Shown: positions 23,727 to 35,400 of the stretch, piece after piece
Numbering within the stretch: position 1 is the first letter of the stretch
Layout of the letters: every line of letters starts with the position of its first letter
Assembly (NCBI GenBank): GCA_900239685.1
Contig: OENT01000267.1
Span: 1-64,000, forward strand
Length of the DNA stretch: 64,000 nucleotides
Direction: 5' to 3'
Source of the DNA: Rotaria macrura
Taxonomy: Eukaryota > Rotifera > Eurotatoria > Philodinida > Philodinidae
Translations under genes and position numbers: made by a program
The notes under the pieces: model-generated
The model's input: only the letters and a program-made list of their open reading frames with translations
The model's database searches: none
Told to the model about the DNA's origin: nothing

Positions 23727-23873
23727 NNNNNNNNNNNNNNNNNNNNNNNNNNNNNNNNNNNNNNNNNNNNNNNNNNNNNNNNNNNNNNNNNNNNNNNNNN
23801 NNNNNNNNNNNNNNNNNNNNNNNNNNNNNNNNNNNNNNNNNNNNNNNNNNNNNNNNNNNNNNNNNNNNNNNNN
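23727..23873. other. assembly gap (147 N)
   Basis: Run of undetermined bases between the nested GGTAC element and the transposase remnant. The N-terminal region of the transposase and the right flank of the nested element probably lie here. Confidence 0.99.
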
Positions 23874-24696
23874 CTTTGAGCAAAGAACCGCAAACCAGTG
23901 TAAGGAAAATTGGTCGAGAAATGAACATTTCAAAGGATAAAGCATACATCGTATTATGCGTGATATTATTGGATTTAAGCCATATATGATGTATTGTACT
24001 CAACAGTTATATGATGAAGATATGGATTTACGTGTAGAAATGTTAGAGCTTTAGATACCCATTCTTGAAAATCCAGAAAATGAAGTTAATGTTTTCTTTT
24101 CGGATGAATCAAGTTTTTATGTTTCTGGGATGGTGAACAAGCACAATTGTCGTATTTGGGCTGCAAGCAATCCATTTACTACTGTCGAGGCTGCAATGAA
24201 CTCGCCCAAGATCAATGTATGGGGTGCAATTTCAAGCAAGCAGATAATTGGTCCTTATTTTTTCGAAGAAGACACAATCAATAAAAAAAACTATGTGAAT
24301 ATGCTAAAAAATTATTTTTATCCAATTCTACAAAAGAAAAGGCTGCTTAAAAAAATCATTTTTCAACAAGATGGCGCTCCAGCGCATTTTTCAAAAGGAG
24401 TTCGTGCATGGTTAGATGAGAATTTCAATGATAAATGGATTGGTAGAGGTTGACCGATTTCTTGGGCGCCGCGATCTCCAGATCTAACTCGTCTTGACTT
24501 CTATATCTGGGGTTATATCAAATCAAACGTGTACAAAACGCAGGTTGAAGATATTCATGAACTGAAGGACAGAATCGAAAAAGAAATCAAAACCAAAAAA
24601 AAAATACAAACATTACAAAGTGTTTTTAGTAATATTTTGAAAAGACTCAAACTTTGTATTGATGTTAATGGTAACACCTTTGAACAGTTCTTGTAA
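23874..24696 (+). pseudogene. Tc1/mariner transposase, broken
   Basis: The remnant begins in the helix-turn-helix region (SVRKIGREMNISKD) right after the gap. It is broken by a frameshift near 23945, a TAG at 24052-24054 and a TGA at 24451-24453, and ends at a TAA at 24694-24696. Catalytic landmarks remain: FFSDESSF, then RIWAASNP, then FQQDGAPAHF and WAPRSPDLTRLDF, supplying three Asp with about 36 residues between the second and third. It is a dead copy; which DDD subgroup it belongs to is not clear by eye. Confidence 0.85.
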
Positions 24697-24824
24697 GACT
24701 CTTTTATATCAAATAAAACTTAGAACATTTCTCTTTCGAACAAAAAATGATTTTATGGGTTTTTTAAAAAATGGCTGAGATATTCAATTTTCTTTTTGGT
24801 AGATGACTTTTGCGACACCCTGTA

Positions 24825-25903
24825 TGTATCTACGTATATGCGTGAAGTATTGAATCATACAAGTAAATGCTATATTCCCGATCGATGGTTGCAGTTAGCC
24901 AAAATTTTTGCCGATTTGTTGTCATTTACGACTATTTACGGTTGAATACTATATGTGTTAAACAGGAAATATGTATACTGATCCTAGTCTCTGTAATTTG
25001 GCACTATGTTTTCATTGTATACAAGTAGTAGTGTACTGTAATTTCCTACGAAACGTTTGTAATATATACAATCAGCATTAGGAGATGAAAACGCCAGATT
25101 TCGTGTTATACCATAGTTTTCCTGGGAGACGTTCTTTTGAATTTTAGTTAATCAGAAGAATTTCGAATGTTAAATAATTCGTCGTAGTAAATTATGACAT
25201 ATACTGCGTAAATGACCTTTTCAAAAAAATAAGCTTCATATTAAGCGCATTCATGGATTTAAACTTCGACATTGATTTACTAATTCATGCATATTCAATT
25301 GTAGATTACATAAAATGACATTCATTCAACATAAACAAGGTTCGAATTTTTACTCAATTCAACAACTAAATCTATCTAATTAAAGTTGTACGAAAACTAC
25401 TACCATCATCAAGATTTCTTGCGTACAATAGCTCATGATATGTTGTGATATAGTAATTGACATGAATACAAATGATTTGAAATCGATTCTCATGAAAAAT
25501 ATTTCAAAAATAATTGAATTACATAAGATTTTATTTTGAAGAGTTATACACTTGAGTAAATATTTGCATTTCTTAAAACAATACAATAGAGATTTAGAAT
25601 AGTGTTCAAAACGAATGGACACTCTTTTTTTGTGTCTTTCAAAATGATTTATGCACATGAAAAGAAAGTCTATTTTCATATTACATTTAAAATCATACGT
25701 AATATGAACAAAGCATTTTCAAATAAGATTTATCGGAAATAAACGAATAATACTGATTTTCATTTTTGTTTTGATACACAAAAGAAATTGTTCATAAGAA
25801 TGCAGCGTATTAGAGTAAAATTCTACAATGTAACTTAGCGTTTCACTTGTTCGATTTGAAGATATAGATTGTTCTTTCTGTTACAATGAATACATATAAT
25901 TGT
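24825..25903. other. intergenic, no gene seen
   Basis: A+T-rich DNA 3' of the orphan ORF. The open frame at 25380-25679 (minus) has no motif or splice context. Confidence 0.5.
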
Positions 25904-26416
25904 CTAAATTCGTATTGTAAAATTACCACTTGACGGAATTGTACGCATCGATTTAGTTGATGAAAGTGAATTTTTAATATTGGAGTTAAGTTTTGAATTA
26001 GAGTTACTGTGTGTTATTGGCACTATCTTTTGTTCCTGATGTATTGACGAATTCATATTAGTAGATGAACAATGAAGTGATGTTGATGATAACGACGCAT
26101 GCTTTCGTGATTGTAAACGAGGAACAGATCGATCTCGTCGTGTATTGATATTTTCATAATAGGAATGTTTTGTTTTCAATGATGGCATAGGCATTGTTAA
26201 ATGAATATTTTCAATAGATGATTGATATCGTTTATGATTATTTGATATTGTTCGTGTTAATGTCCATGTTTGTTCTTGCTCGTATGAACTCAAATATGGA
26301 TTTTTTGTCTTGTTGACATTTACAATGGAATAATAAGTACAACTTTGTCGAGCATGAATTTTATCACTATCATGCACGGATTGTTTCATAAACCATGCAA
26401 CTTGTTCACGTGGCAT
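25904..26416 (-). CDS. orphan protein, unrecognised
   Basis: Single open frame of 170 residues starting MPREQVAWFMKQSV and ending SGNFTIRI. It is rich in Ser, Asn, Thr and basic residues after an ordered-looking first 50 residues, with no signal peptide, membrane segment or known motif. Codon use resembles the real exons nearby. A purine-rich tract on its coding strand lies 100-340 bp upstream, as seen before other genes here, which supports it being a gene. It is probably a small, largely disordered lineage-specific protein; the function is unknown. Confidence 0.55.
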   Translation of the reverse strand: MPREQVAWFMKQSVHDSDKIHARQSCTYYSIVNVNKTKNPYLSSYEQEQTWTLTRTISNNHKRYQSSIENIHLTMPMPSLKTKHSYYENINTRRDRSVPRLQSRKHASLSSTSLHCSSTNMNSSIHQEQKIVPITHSNSNSKLNSNIKNSLSSTKSMRTIPSSGNFTIRI

Positions 26417-27068
26417 CTCGTTCGTCAGATAGAAATGTTAATCAAAAGTAAATCCTCTTGAATAATCTGTGTGTATACACACATACACTGTTCATACAAT
26501 AAAGACCGATCGAAGAAGAAATATGAGTATTAAAAAAGAAAGACCTCTTCTCTCTCCGCCCTCTTTTTCGATTACAACCTTAGAGGTAGAAATTTTTCTT
26601 CTTCTTTTTTTTATTTCTATCCTCATCTCCAGCATAAAAAGTACATATAAAGCACCACAAATCACCTTATGAGTCGAAAAAAGAGGTGTTCTGTAGTAAG
26701 TTGTACAATTTACCGGCATCCTAATATTAAACGAAGAAAAAAAGAAGGAAAGAAACTATGAACAAGTATATTGGCTGGACACATATTAGAATGAAGGACG
26801 CCTCACAGCGGGACAAGTTCATGTTCTCTTTTTTTCTTCTTCATTTCTACTTATAAAAACATTCAACCATATGTATATATTTTATGACTAAACATTGAAT
26901 TTAAAGTCAAGAAGGACATTTGATTACTGTTTGATAAAGATAGACAGAATTCATTCTACACGACATATACATTTATTTGTTCTCGATAATAATGAAACAC
27001 TCTAATGTACAAAAGAAAAACGAACAGAAAAAAATCACTAGAACAAGGTCGACTATGATTGATCGGTC

Positions 27069-27102
<34 letters not shown>

Positions 27103-27204
27103 TATGCGTAAATCGAACGATAGGAAAAATAATATGAATAATAAAATCAAAATTTTTCTAATAGGAAAAAAGAAATCAGCAAGAAATTCTAGAAAATGTA
27201 AGTT
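26417..27204. other. 5' flank of orphan gene and 3' flank of MTMR9
   Basis: Contains a pyrimidine-rich plus-strand tract (about 26515-26610, purine-rich on the orphan gene's coding strand) and an (AAT)n microsatellite at 27069-27099. No further gene. Confidence 0.5.
27069..27099. repeat. (AAT)n microsatellite
   Basis: About ten AAT/TAA units 3' of the MTMR9 gene. Confidence 0.9.
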
Positions 27205-30200
27205 TTAATTTGTTGCAACTGAATCTTTTTCCATTTTAACCATATTGCTATTTTTTTCGGTACATTTGCGTTCAAGTTCAAGTAATTCCCTGTAGTATAT
27301 ATATATATATATATATATTTGTTAATTCATATCAGAGAAAAACAGAAACATTGAATATATTTACTGTCTTAGTTTATTGACGTATAAACGTAGTTGTATT
27401 TCTTTTTCTTTAATCATCAAATATTCATCAGCAGCTTCATGTTGTGGTGTTTGATTTTCGTAGAAACGTAAGTATAAACTACGCCAAAGAATCTGCAAAC
27501 AAAATTTTCTTTTTCGAATAGTAAACTTTGTTCTGTATAGGAGAAGTAAAGAACTACGTCTTCTAGAAATACATGACCATTTTCTTAATATTTGATCGAA
27601 AATTCAACGATTGAATTTCTAACAATCTCAAATTTAATGTATCGATAAATCTAATGTCACTGGCATAATCTCATGAATGTTTCAAGTGAAAAGAAGAGTG
27701 CTCATTTATTGACATAATGAATTCTAAATGAGTAATCCCTTGTCAAAATCACGACACAAACAAATCGTTTAAGTAGGAAATTCAATACTTTGATAGTAAA
27801 TGAACATTCTTGTCAATGAAAAATTTCAAACGATCATAAGAGACAATTTACGAACTGAATTTCAGATCGATATTTTCATGTTTTCTCCTTAGAAAATACT
27901 CTAAATAGGAATCGAACATTGAATAAAACGTTCATAACTCTGCTAAAGTATTTTTTTTAATCCTTTTTCTAATATAACCGACACTTCGCGTTATAGATAT
28001 CATAGGAATTAAAAACATAGATCTGCACTCAGATAGTTGCCTTGTCAACAGCATATAAATCCTATGATTTTTTAAGTTACTTTCAAAAAAAAGTACTTAA
28101 TCGAATTCTTTACGATAATTTTAGTGAAATACTTTATCGTATTTTGATAATAGATTCATAGAAAGCACAAAGTAAAGATGTGTAAGATGCTCACATTCTA
28201 CACACATCAAATTTCATGTGATTTATGTATCCTAAACAATCATCATTTTTGACATAATTTCGATTCTTTCCTTTGATCAACATATATATCAAAATGATTA
28301 CATGACATGATTTGTATTATACAATGAGACATTGTATTATTAATTGTATTTAGATCGTAAATATGTTATCTATTAGAGTGACAACAACATTTTCACATTG
28401 TGAAATCAGACTATTCAATACTACGATAATTGAAAATTTTCAAAATATGACGTTTCAAAAAATCGAACGATCATGTTTTGTTACACTAGTAAAGAAGATG
28501 ACATAGTCTTATGCGTTTACCTAGCGCATTATAATATTGTACTTTTTATATATTTCATCAAATCTCTTCAACTACTTACAATACTTTGTGCAGCTACACT
28601 AGGCCATAGAACATTTAAATTCGGTTCATAGAATGGATTTAAAAATGTACGAAGTATTTCTGGTCGATTAAAATACGACCAGAGTGACACTGTTTTTCTC
28701 ACACCATCATATTTCATTTTCTCTTTTTCATTGTTAAATATGAATGTTCCTACAGAATTGATCATGATTATAAAAATTTAATCAACGAAATTTAATTTAC
28801 CGAATTTCGACGAATACGCATGTTGAAATAATTCTATTAATAATGCATCATTAAATTCAAATGAACAAGCAAATTGTTGTAAGAGCTATAGAAAAAAAAT
28901 GTCTCATAAAAGTTGATAACTATGAAAATTTTTCATGAAATTTCTCTTACCTGCCAAGTACAATCAAGAAAAAGTGTAAATAATGGTGATTCATGTCCAT
29001 GCGAACTTTTACCGAATGCTGATCGTGTACACCGTAAACGAAATGGATGTCCAGCTTGTATCCATTCGCGTTCAATCAATGCTTCAAAACTATAACGATT
29101 GTTTATAGAAATGTTATATTCGAATTCAAAAACTCGTAGATTATACCCTGTTATTGTACGACAATCGGGATCAAGTAATACTTGTGCTAAACTTGTTACT
29201 AATAATGTTGTGTCCCATCCATCACTACCATGAACAAGAACTGATGTTTCTAATTAAATATAAACTAGAATCAATATCTATTAATACTCTATGTATTATT
29301 TTTTACCTTCAAAATGAATTGTTTGTGCAACAATACATGCTACTGTTAATGCTTCTTTAATATGGAGTAACCAATTACTAGTATCTAATTTTGATAACCA
29401 TCGATCTTTATCCGATTGATCGATACATGCTAAATATAAAATTGACTTCTTTTTTTTTTCTTTTTCATTCAAATCTTATTTGCTATACCATCCATTAATT
29501 TCATGAATGAGTCTTGTAGAACATTCTGTTTATCTAAATGTCGATGAAGACGTTTCCAAAGTGCATAATGTTGTTCTGGTTCACAGCCGCCACCTATTCA
29601 AAATGATACATTAACACGAATCATTAAGAAATAAATCATGTCAACGACAAAAGTTCTCTCTAGTTTACCTTTACTTTGTGCAATTTTTACTATATTGGGA
29701 TGTCGTGTGTCAAGTATCCATCCTTTTTTATGGCGTTGAATTAACATTGCATTAACAAGTGCTTCATCTTCTTTACAACGACGCACATTAGAACCGATGA
29801 GAGGTTGTGCACATCGAACAATACATGATTTGGATGATTTATGTTGATAACATAAAAGTGGAAACCGACCATGACTACGGAAATTTGCGGAACGTTTCAG
29901 AAAATCATCACTGATCGATTTCGGTACGACTAATCGTTCAGAATATGTTTCACAGACCTGTGTCGAATGAAATTTTTAAAGAAGGAAGGTGAGAAAAACC
30001 AAAGACACAACAACATAGAATATAGATTACTGCAAAATTTTTGTTAACATCACTAATACGCCATTCATCACTTATAGCTTGTAAACGACTAAATTCAGAT
30101 TCGACAGAAAATGCTGTCCAACCGTCTTGAATGACTTCAAAATCACGTGGAAAACAAAATGGAAATAAAAATTTTACATCACAATTGTATCCATCTAAAA

Positions 30201-32289
30201 CATAATAGAAATGCAGAATAGTTCATGTTCATTCAAAGCATCGATTGTAGTATGATAATATTTTCACGAAATTTACGTCTTATCTACGTTTTTCCTAGAA
30301 AATGCTTTATGAAACCATGTTTTTCTTTTCATACGATAGTTACTATTAAAATTTCTATTGCCAGTATTTCTTTCTGATACAGACAAATGTAGAAATTCCA
30401 CTTGTGTACATTTATATTTTCTACTTTCGTTTATGTTATATTCCATGATGTGATTAGTTCTCTCAGCGTCATTAAAAGATAGTCGACTAAACTTTCTAAC
30501 GATGCACCGAAATCTGCAAGATTTATAAGTGAACTAGTGTGAGTCCCCGGCGTTGTTCTGTTTGATTAATCTTTCATTGCTCAAAAATTGAAAATCAGTA
30601 ATCTTAGAGATCTTTGCTTGTAGTGAATATATTATTGACATGAAAAATAATCGAAAAGCACATAAATTTACAAATGTGCATAGAAAACTCTGAAATTTTC
30701 CGATAGTTACATAGAATGACGTAATGAGAAAATTTCAGTACCGATCTTTGGGTCATCCTTGTAATGATTTTCCAATATGTAACGTAACACAAGGATAAAA
30801 TAGCTTTACAATACATAAAGTCCATCTTCCGATTATTCCGTGATACTCGTATTTCTTAGAGTTTGGTTCCTATTAGTTCTTGACTGAAGAATAAGTTAGC
30901 ATGGTAGTTGGAGCCCAGATTCGAATCTATCGTCTGTAAAACCCCTGTGTTATTGTGTTCCCTCAACAAAACCTGTTTTTGTCTGTTTTCCTTCGCTGCT
31001 TGATTCTAATTGGTAATCAGCGAGTCAATCAGATTTTGGGAGGATTGAACCACAGATTCAAGTTCTGCACTCCCACGAAAACACCCAGAGGCATGTGTTA
31101 TGCTTCCTCAAAACATACTTCATAGTGGTTCTTCAATGCTACCAAATACTGCAGTCTAATTGGTTTGATACATAGTTCGGCCTTTTGTTGGTCAAGGGTT
31201 GATCATTTTCGGGTAACAAGTAGTCGTTAACCTGCCTCTGGGTGAAAAGGTGTACCCTGTAAAGTTTGGCCTGCATTTACTGTCAGAATGTGGAAATGCA
31301 TAAAGAACAAACAAACATTGTTCTTTATATATGTATCTTGATAGATACTGTTTCAAAGAATCATACAGATAGATTCAAACAAAGAATTTCATGTTTAAAA
31401 TGTTCTACGCAATTCATGGCACTGTTCAGGATAGAATGATTTGAAATGTTATTAACTGATAAAAACAGATCAATCATCGTTCATTGAATATCGAAATAAT
31501 TGATTCTGAAAGATATGATCTAAATTACAGGTCTGTTCGGTCATTGTATTTCTCCATTTGTTACCTCTTTTTGATGCTCACGACATTAGACATGGCATGT
31601 TTAACTTTGCTGAGCAACAGAATCTGACGATACGGTACATAACTATTGATAGGCAAAGTACAGACTGGAAAAGTAAATGAATGTTTTTTATTACTGTTCG
31701 TAATCAGAGATGAACAGCTTTATTCGATATATAAATTCTATAATACTAACTGATGAATATTGAACTAGAAGAGAATTTAACTCGTAGATTATTATAGAAT
31801 AATCATCTTTTTTGAATGAACAGTGAAAGAAACATTCTGATATGACATAAGTTTCCTGAAAATAAATTACCTGTATTAGCCATTAATGATTCTAACGACT
31901 CCGCTAGTTTAATAGCATCATCCAAAACTGGAATGTCAAAATAACATGTTTCTAAGGTTTTAAGTCGTACAACAATCGTATAATTAGAAGCTGATAATGA
32001 TGGTGATATTGGTAATTGAGAACGATATTCATTCTTCATAGGAAATTTCGGTTGAATTGCATCCATATTAGTGTAAAATATCTAAAGAGTATTGCTAACT
32101 GAAGAAAGGAAGTTTGTCTCATTCGAATAACTATCTTACCCACAATTCTTTGTAATCTCCATCAGGTGGTCTATGCGTGACAATAACATTGTGCAAAGTA
32201 ATATTAACTATCGACTCAGGATACGAGTGTAGATGGTCACGAAAAACTAAATTTCTCACACATGGAATCTTAATAAGATCAGTAACCAT
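27205..32289 (-). CDS. MTMR9: myotubularin-related protein 9 (inactive phosphatase)
   Basis: Predicted 583-aa protein in 12 exons: 32140-32289, 31871-32081, 30031-30194, 29669-29957, 29489-29593, 29307-29429, 29147-29249, 28951-29089, 28801-28885, 28580-28749, 27365-27492, 27205-27289. It has the PH-GRAM domain (LIKIPCVRNLVF, KELW), the myotubularin core (FEVIQDGW, GRFPLL, RRCKEDE, GWILDTR) and a C-terminal coiled coil. The active-site loop reads HGSDGWDTT at about 354-362 instead of HCSDGWDRT: both the nucleophilic Cys and the Arg are lost. With NPFYEPNLNVLWPSVAAQS this identifies MTMR9, a pseudophosphatase that binds and stimulates the phosphoinositide 3-phosphatases MTMR6/7/8. The ATG directly follows a T7AG acceptor-like site, 111 bp after the JKAMP stop. 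Confidence 0.95.
27295..27318. repeat. (AT)n microsatellite in MTMR9 intron 11
   Basis: AT run occupying a large part of the short intron between the last two exons of MTMR9. Confidence 0.9.
27493..28579 (-). other. 1.1-kb intron 10 of MTMR9
   Basis: A+T-rich intron with no embedded gene or repeat that I can recognise. Confidence 0.8.
29090..29146 (-). other. 57-bp in-frame intron 7 of MTMR9
   Basis: A GTATAA...TTATAG intron of exactly 19 codons with no stop in the reading frame. Removing it restores the family sequence TITGFEALIEREW, so splicing is almost certainly the normal outcome. Retention would add 19 residues just after the pseudo-active site. Confidence 0.85.
30195..31870 (-). other. 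1.7-kb intron 2 of MTMR9
   Basis: Long intron between the PH-GRAM exons and the rest of MTMR9. It carries the SINE-like insert at 30896-31316; the remainder is A+T-rich and featureless. Confidence 0.8.
30896..31316 (+). repeat. SINE-like / structured RNA insert in MTMR9 intron
   Basis: A block clearly richer in G+C than the surrounding intron. It starts with GTTAGCATGGTAGTTGGAGC, then GATTCGAATCT (30919-30929), close to a tRNA B-box (GGTTCGANTCC), and ends in an A-rich tail with AAAGAACAAACAAACA. Inside is a perfect 12-bp inverted repeat, CACCCAGAGGCA at 31082-31093 and TGCCTCTGGGTG at 31233-31244. These features suggest a tRNA-derived SINE oriented opposite to MTMR9, or a structured noncoding RNA. 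I could not define target duplications, and the A-box is poor. Confidence 0.4.
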
Positions 32290-32400
32290 CTAAAAAAAGA
32301 ACCAACCGATACTAATAGAAACAGGAAGTAAAAATTAATATGCATATTTAATCATATATATATATATTTATTTATTTATATCCTATTTATTTTTAATATC
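32290..32400 (-). promoter_or_regulatory. JKAMP-MTMR9 intercistronic region with acceptor-like site
   Basis: 111-bp spacer on the minus strand. It carries AATAAA-type sequences just after the JKAMP stop and a CTTTTTTTAG run that ends exactly at the MTMR9 ATG. This arrangement (polyadenylation signal then 3' splice site) is what a trans-spliced operon would show. Confidence 0.45.
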
Positions 32401-35400
32401 TTAAGTTCCTATCGATCTTATTGTATTTGTTTCTGCGAACTTATACAATAAAATATACAATAGACTTGGTAGAAAAACAATAGGTAACAAAACGAAATCG
32501 TATTCGTTTTCATTTTGTGTAAAACTAATCAAACCACACAGAAGAAGAAGAATATGTATAAAATAAATGATCCAATTTTGAATATTTCCACCAAGTTTTC
32601 GTACAAATGGAATCCATTGATTTTCTCCGTTGGCTATTAAAGTGAAATGGATAGCATTGAGAAGTATGGAACTGGTCATAGTCAAAATTGGAAAAGAAAA
32701 ATCTAAACAAAAAAAAAGAAAAACAACAACATAGAATATTGAATATTATCGAACGATGACTTACAGATAAGGCCACCACATAAAGCATGTACGACAAGTA
32801 AACATGGATAAAAATGAAGAGCACTATAAATTGATGCCGATATAAATTTTTGATGAATGATTGAGATAAAAAATGGTCTTATGAGCAACATGATTAAACT
32901 TGCATATGTATACAGAACAAAAATTGCGCTTTGTCTAGAAAATTGAAAGAGAAGAATGATATATAACATTCTTTTGTTTTTCGTTGTATCTACATACAAT
33001 GGATAAACAACTTCATAGGAACAACGTAATTTCTTGCGATAATTTACAATTGGATTATGAAATATTGGATAAAAATCACTGAAATGCTTCACTTGACATG
33101 TATGAAATGTTAATTTACCAACAGGTGGAAATGTTAATAAAGTTAAAATAAACGCAAGTATTATTTCGAATATCGATAAAAAATAAATAACTATTTGTCT
33201 AAATAAAATAAGAAAAAAATAAAACTTTATTAGTAAATTTCTTTTAGTAATTAAATAAATATTCATTTTTATTATCTAGTAATGATGAATGTACAATAGA
33301 ATCTTAGAAATGATTATATTGTAATTTCGAATAATTATTTGTAATAATCCTATCTAAAGTTGATCTGAATATGATATATCATCTTTCTCGATAAATTATA
33401 GCTTTCAGATGTTACAATATCATTAGTTTATGTTTTCATGTCAATCGTAGAATAATTGTGATAGATCAATTTATCAACCTAGACAATGAAAATATGTAGC
33501 TCTTCTTAGTATAAATGTTTCTGGCAAGTGTGAAGAAAAAATTAGTTCTTGCGTTCCTCTGACAGTCGTTCATTGAATAAATTTAGATTCTAGTAGTTGT
33601 TGTTTATAACACAAAGAATATCAGAATTGCGAGAAATACTGTTTCAATAGGAGTCTTCAATTTGAAGAGAAATTCGATTTAAATCATAAGTCAATAATTA
33701 TCAACAATTCATCACAAATTTCAATGAAAAAAACGATATCCTTAAATATGAAGAAGATCTCTCACAGGAATTTTATCATTTATCATCTCGAGTAGATAAA
33801 AAGAATTTGACAAGCATAGTAATATTCTTGTTTCTTATTTTAATGAGATTCTTATCTTTTCAAGTTCATTTAAAAATCATCCGACCTATTTTTATCTATT
33901 CTGTTTTTTTTTGTTGCACGAGTGTTAACCATGAAGTAGATTTACAATGAACTGACATAGAGAGATTCTTCTATGTCATATTTAACAATCACCATAATAA
34001 ATGTAATCAATTTTGAATTTTCCTCCTAGTACAAATCTCTTGTCATGCACAAGGTTTTCTTGTTGGATTCAAATATATTATTTATAACTGTCATGCATGA
34101 CAACAGATAGCAGGTGACTGAAAATGAACATGTTAATAAATAACGACAACAGTCTAAGTACATAGCAACAATTGTTAAAAATAAATCATTGTCATTGTTT
34201 ATAATGTCCTTCCGTATGCTATAGGACATGAATGTTATTCAATCATCAAATAATTTGTCGGGATTCTTTTTTTCCTATTATCTCTGTTTTATCGTATTTA
34301 TTTTTCAAACATTGCTGAAAATATAATTGAAATTAATAATCTGATCTATCTCTTTGTTTGAGATAGGCGTATTAGAAAAAAATATCCGATTGACTGAAGG
34401 TTTTTTTCAAGAATCGAACTTTAATGGTTTCATATTCTTTGTATAATGACGAATTTTTGTCAAAGATGAACAAAATGTTCATTTCAAATTCATCAGTTCA
34501 AAATCATAGTTATAGTACCGCATAGTGAACAAATGTTACATGCAACTAAGTTTTTCTCCTAGCTAAACCTGTGTGGATGCATGTTTTGTTTATATTTCAC
34601 TCTTGTACATCACTTTTCGGATGTCTGAAGCTAGAGAAAAAGCAAATTAGCAGCTGTACATTGACTACGTTAGTTTTTGTCTTACTACATGATTCCTCAG
34701 AAATCTCATCTGTGTATGTTAGTTCAACACAATTATTATTTACACAAGGCATACTGTTAAAAAGTTTACTGATAAGAACTATTATTTTTTATGATGACAG
34801 TTTAATACATGTTTATGAAATAAACGAGATCAAGCAAGTAGAAGGCGGTTAGTTGACATATACTTCGAAGCAGAGTAGCAGCTTTCTAAACATTTCTCTT
34901 TATATTCTTCTTTTCTACGAACACACATGTTTATCGCATGGAATATTGATACCACTGTTTTTAACAGCAAGAATCCACAATAATAACAAAGTATCCAAGA
35001 TCTTTTTAATCTTCAGATGATACTCTATTTTATCCTTTGCTAATAAAAGACGCAAGACCAATGTTAGACGTTGTACAAACTATTGATACTTTGCTTTTCA
35101 TCGTATGCAAAATTCGAACTTTTTATTTTTTTTTTCATTTGTAAATATTTATATATATATATATGTTACGATCTGATGTTTCCAAACATATCATAGCATT
35201 TGCTCATATTTTTTACTGTCTTGTTTCTTTGATGACTCGCTTTTTGTTATCGACATCTAATATCTGTTTATAATTATATATTTTAAAAATTAGAATTGAC
35301 AGAAGGATGGAATTAAGTTTCCAATATCTTCTACTATGTCTCACATGTTTTTTCTTGTTGGATCTAGTAAACAGAACATATATCAAATTGATTGCATCAA

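Larger units (their letters stand above)
22811..24822 (+). mobile_element. Tc1/mariner-family element with long inverted repeats, disrupted
   Basis: Inverted repeats of about 105 bp start CAGGGTGTCGCAAAAGTCAT at 22811 and end as the complement at 24822, with flanking TA at 22809-22810 and 24823-24824. A broken transposase lies on the plus strand. Between the left repeat and the transposase sit a second, nested element (22924-23725) and an assembly gap. Confidence 0.85.

Noticed and set aside
26492..26719. Minus-strand 75-codon ORF
   Set aside because: Arises from the purine-rich tract upstream of the orphan gene (Arg/Lys/Glu-rich).
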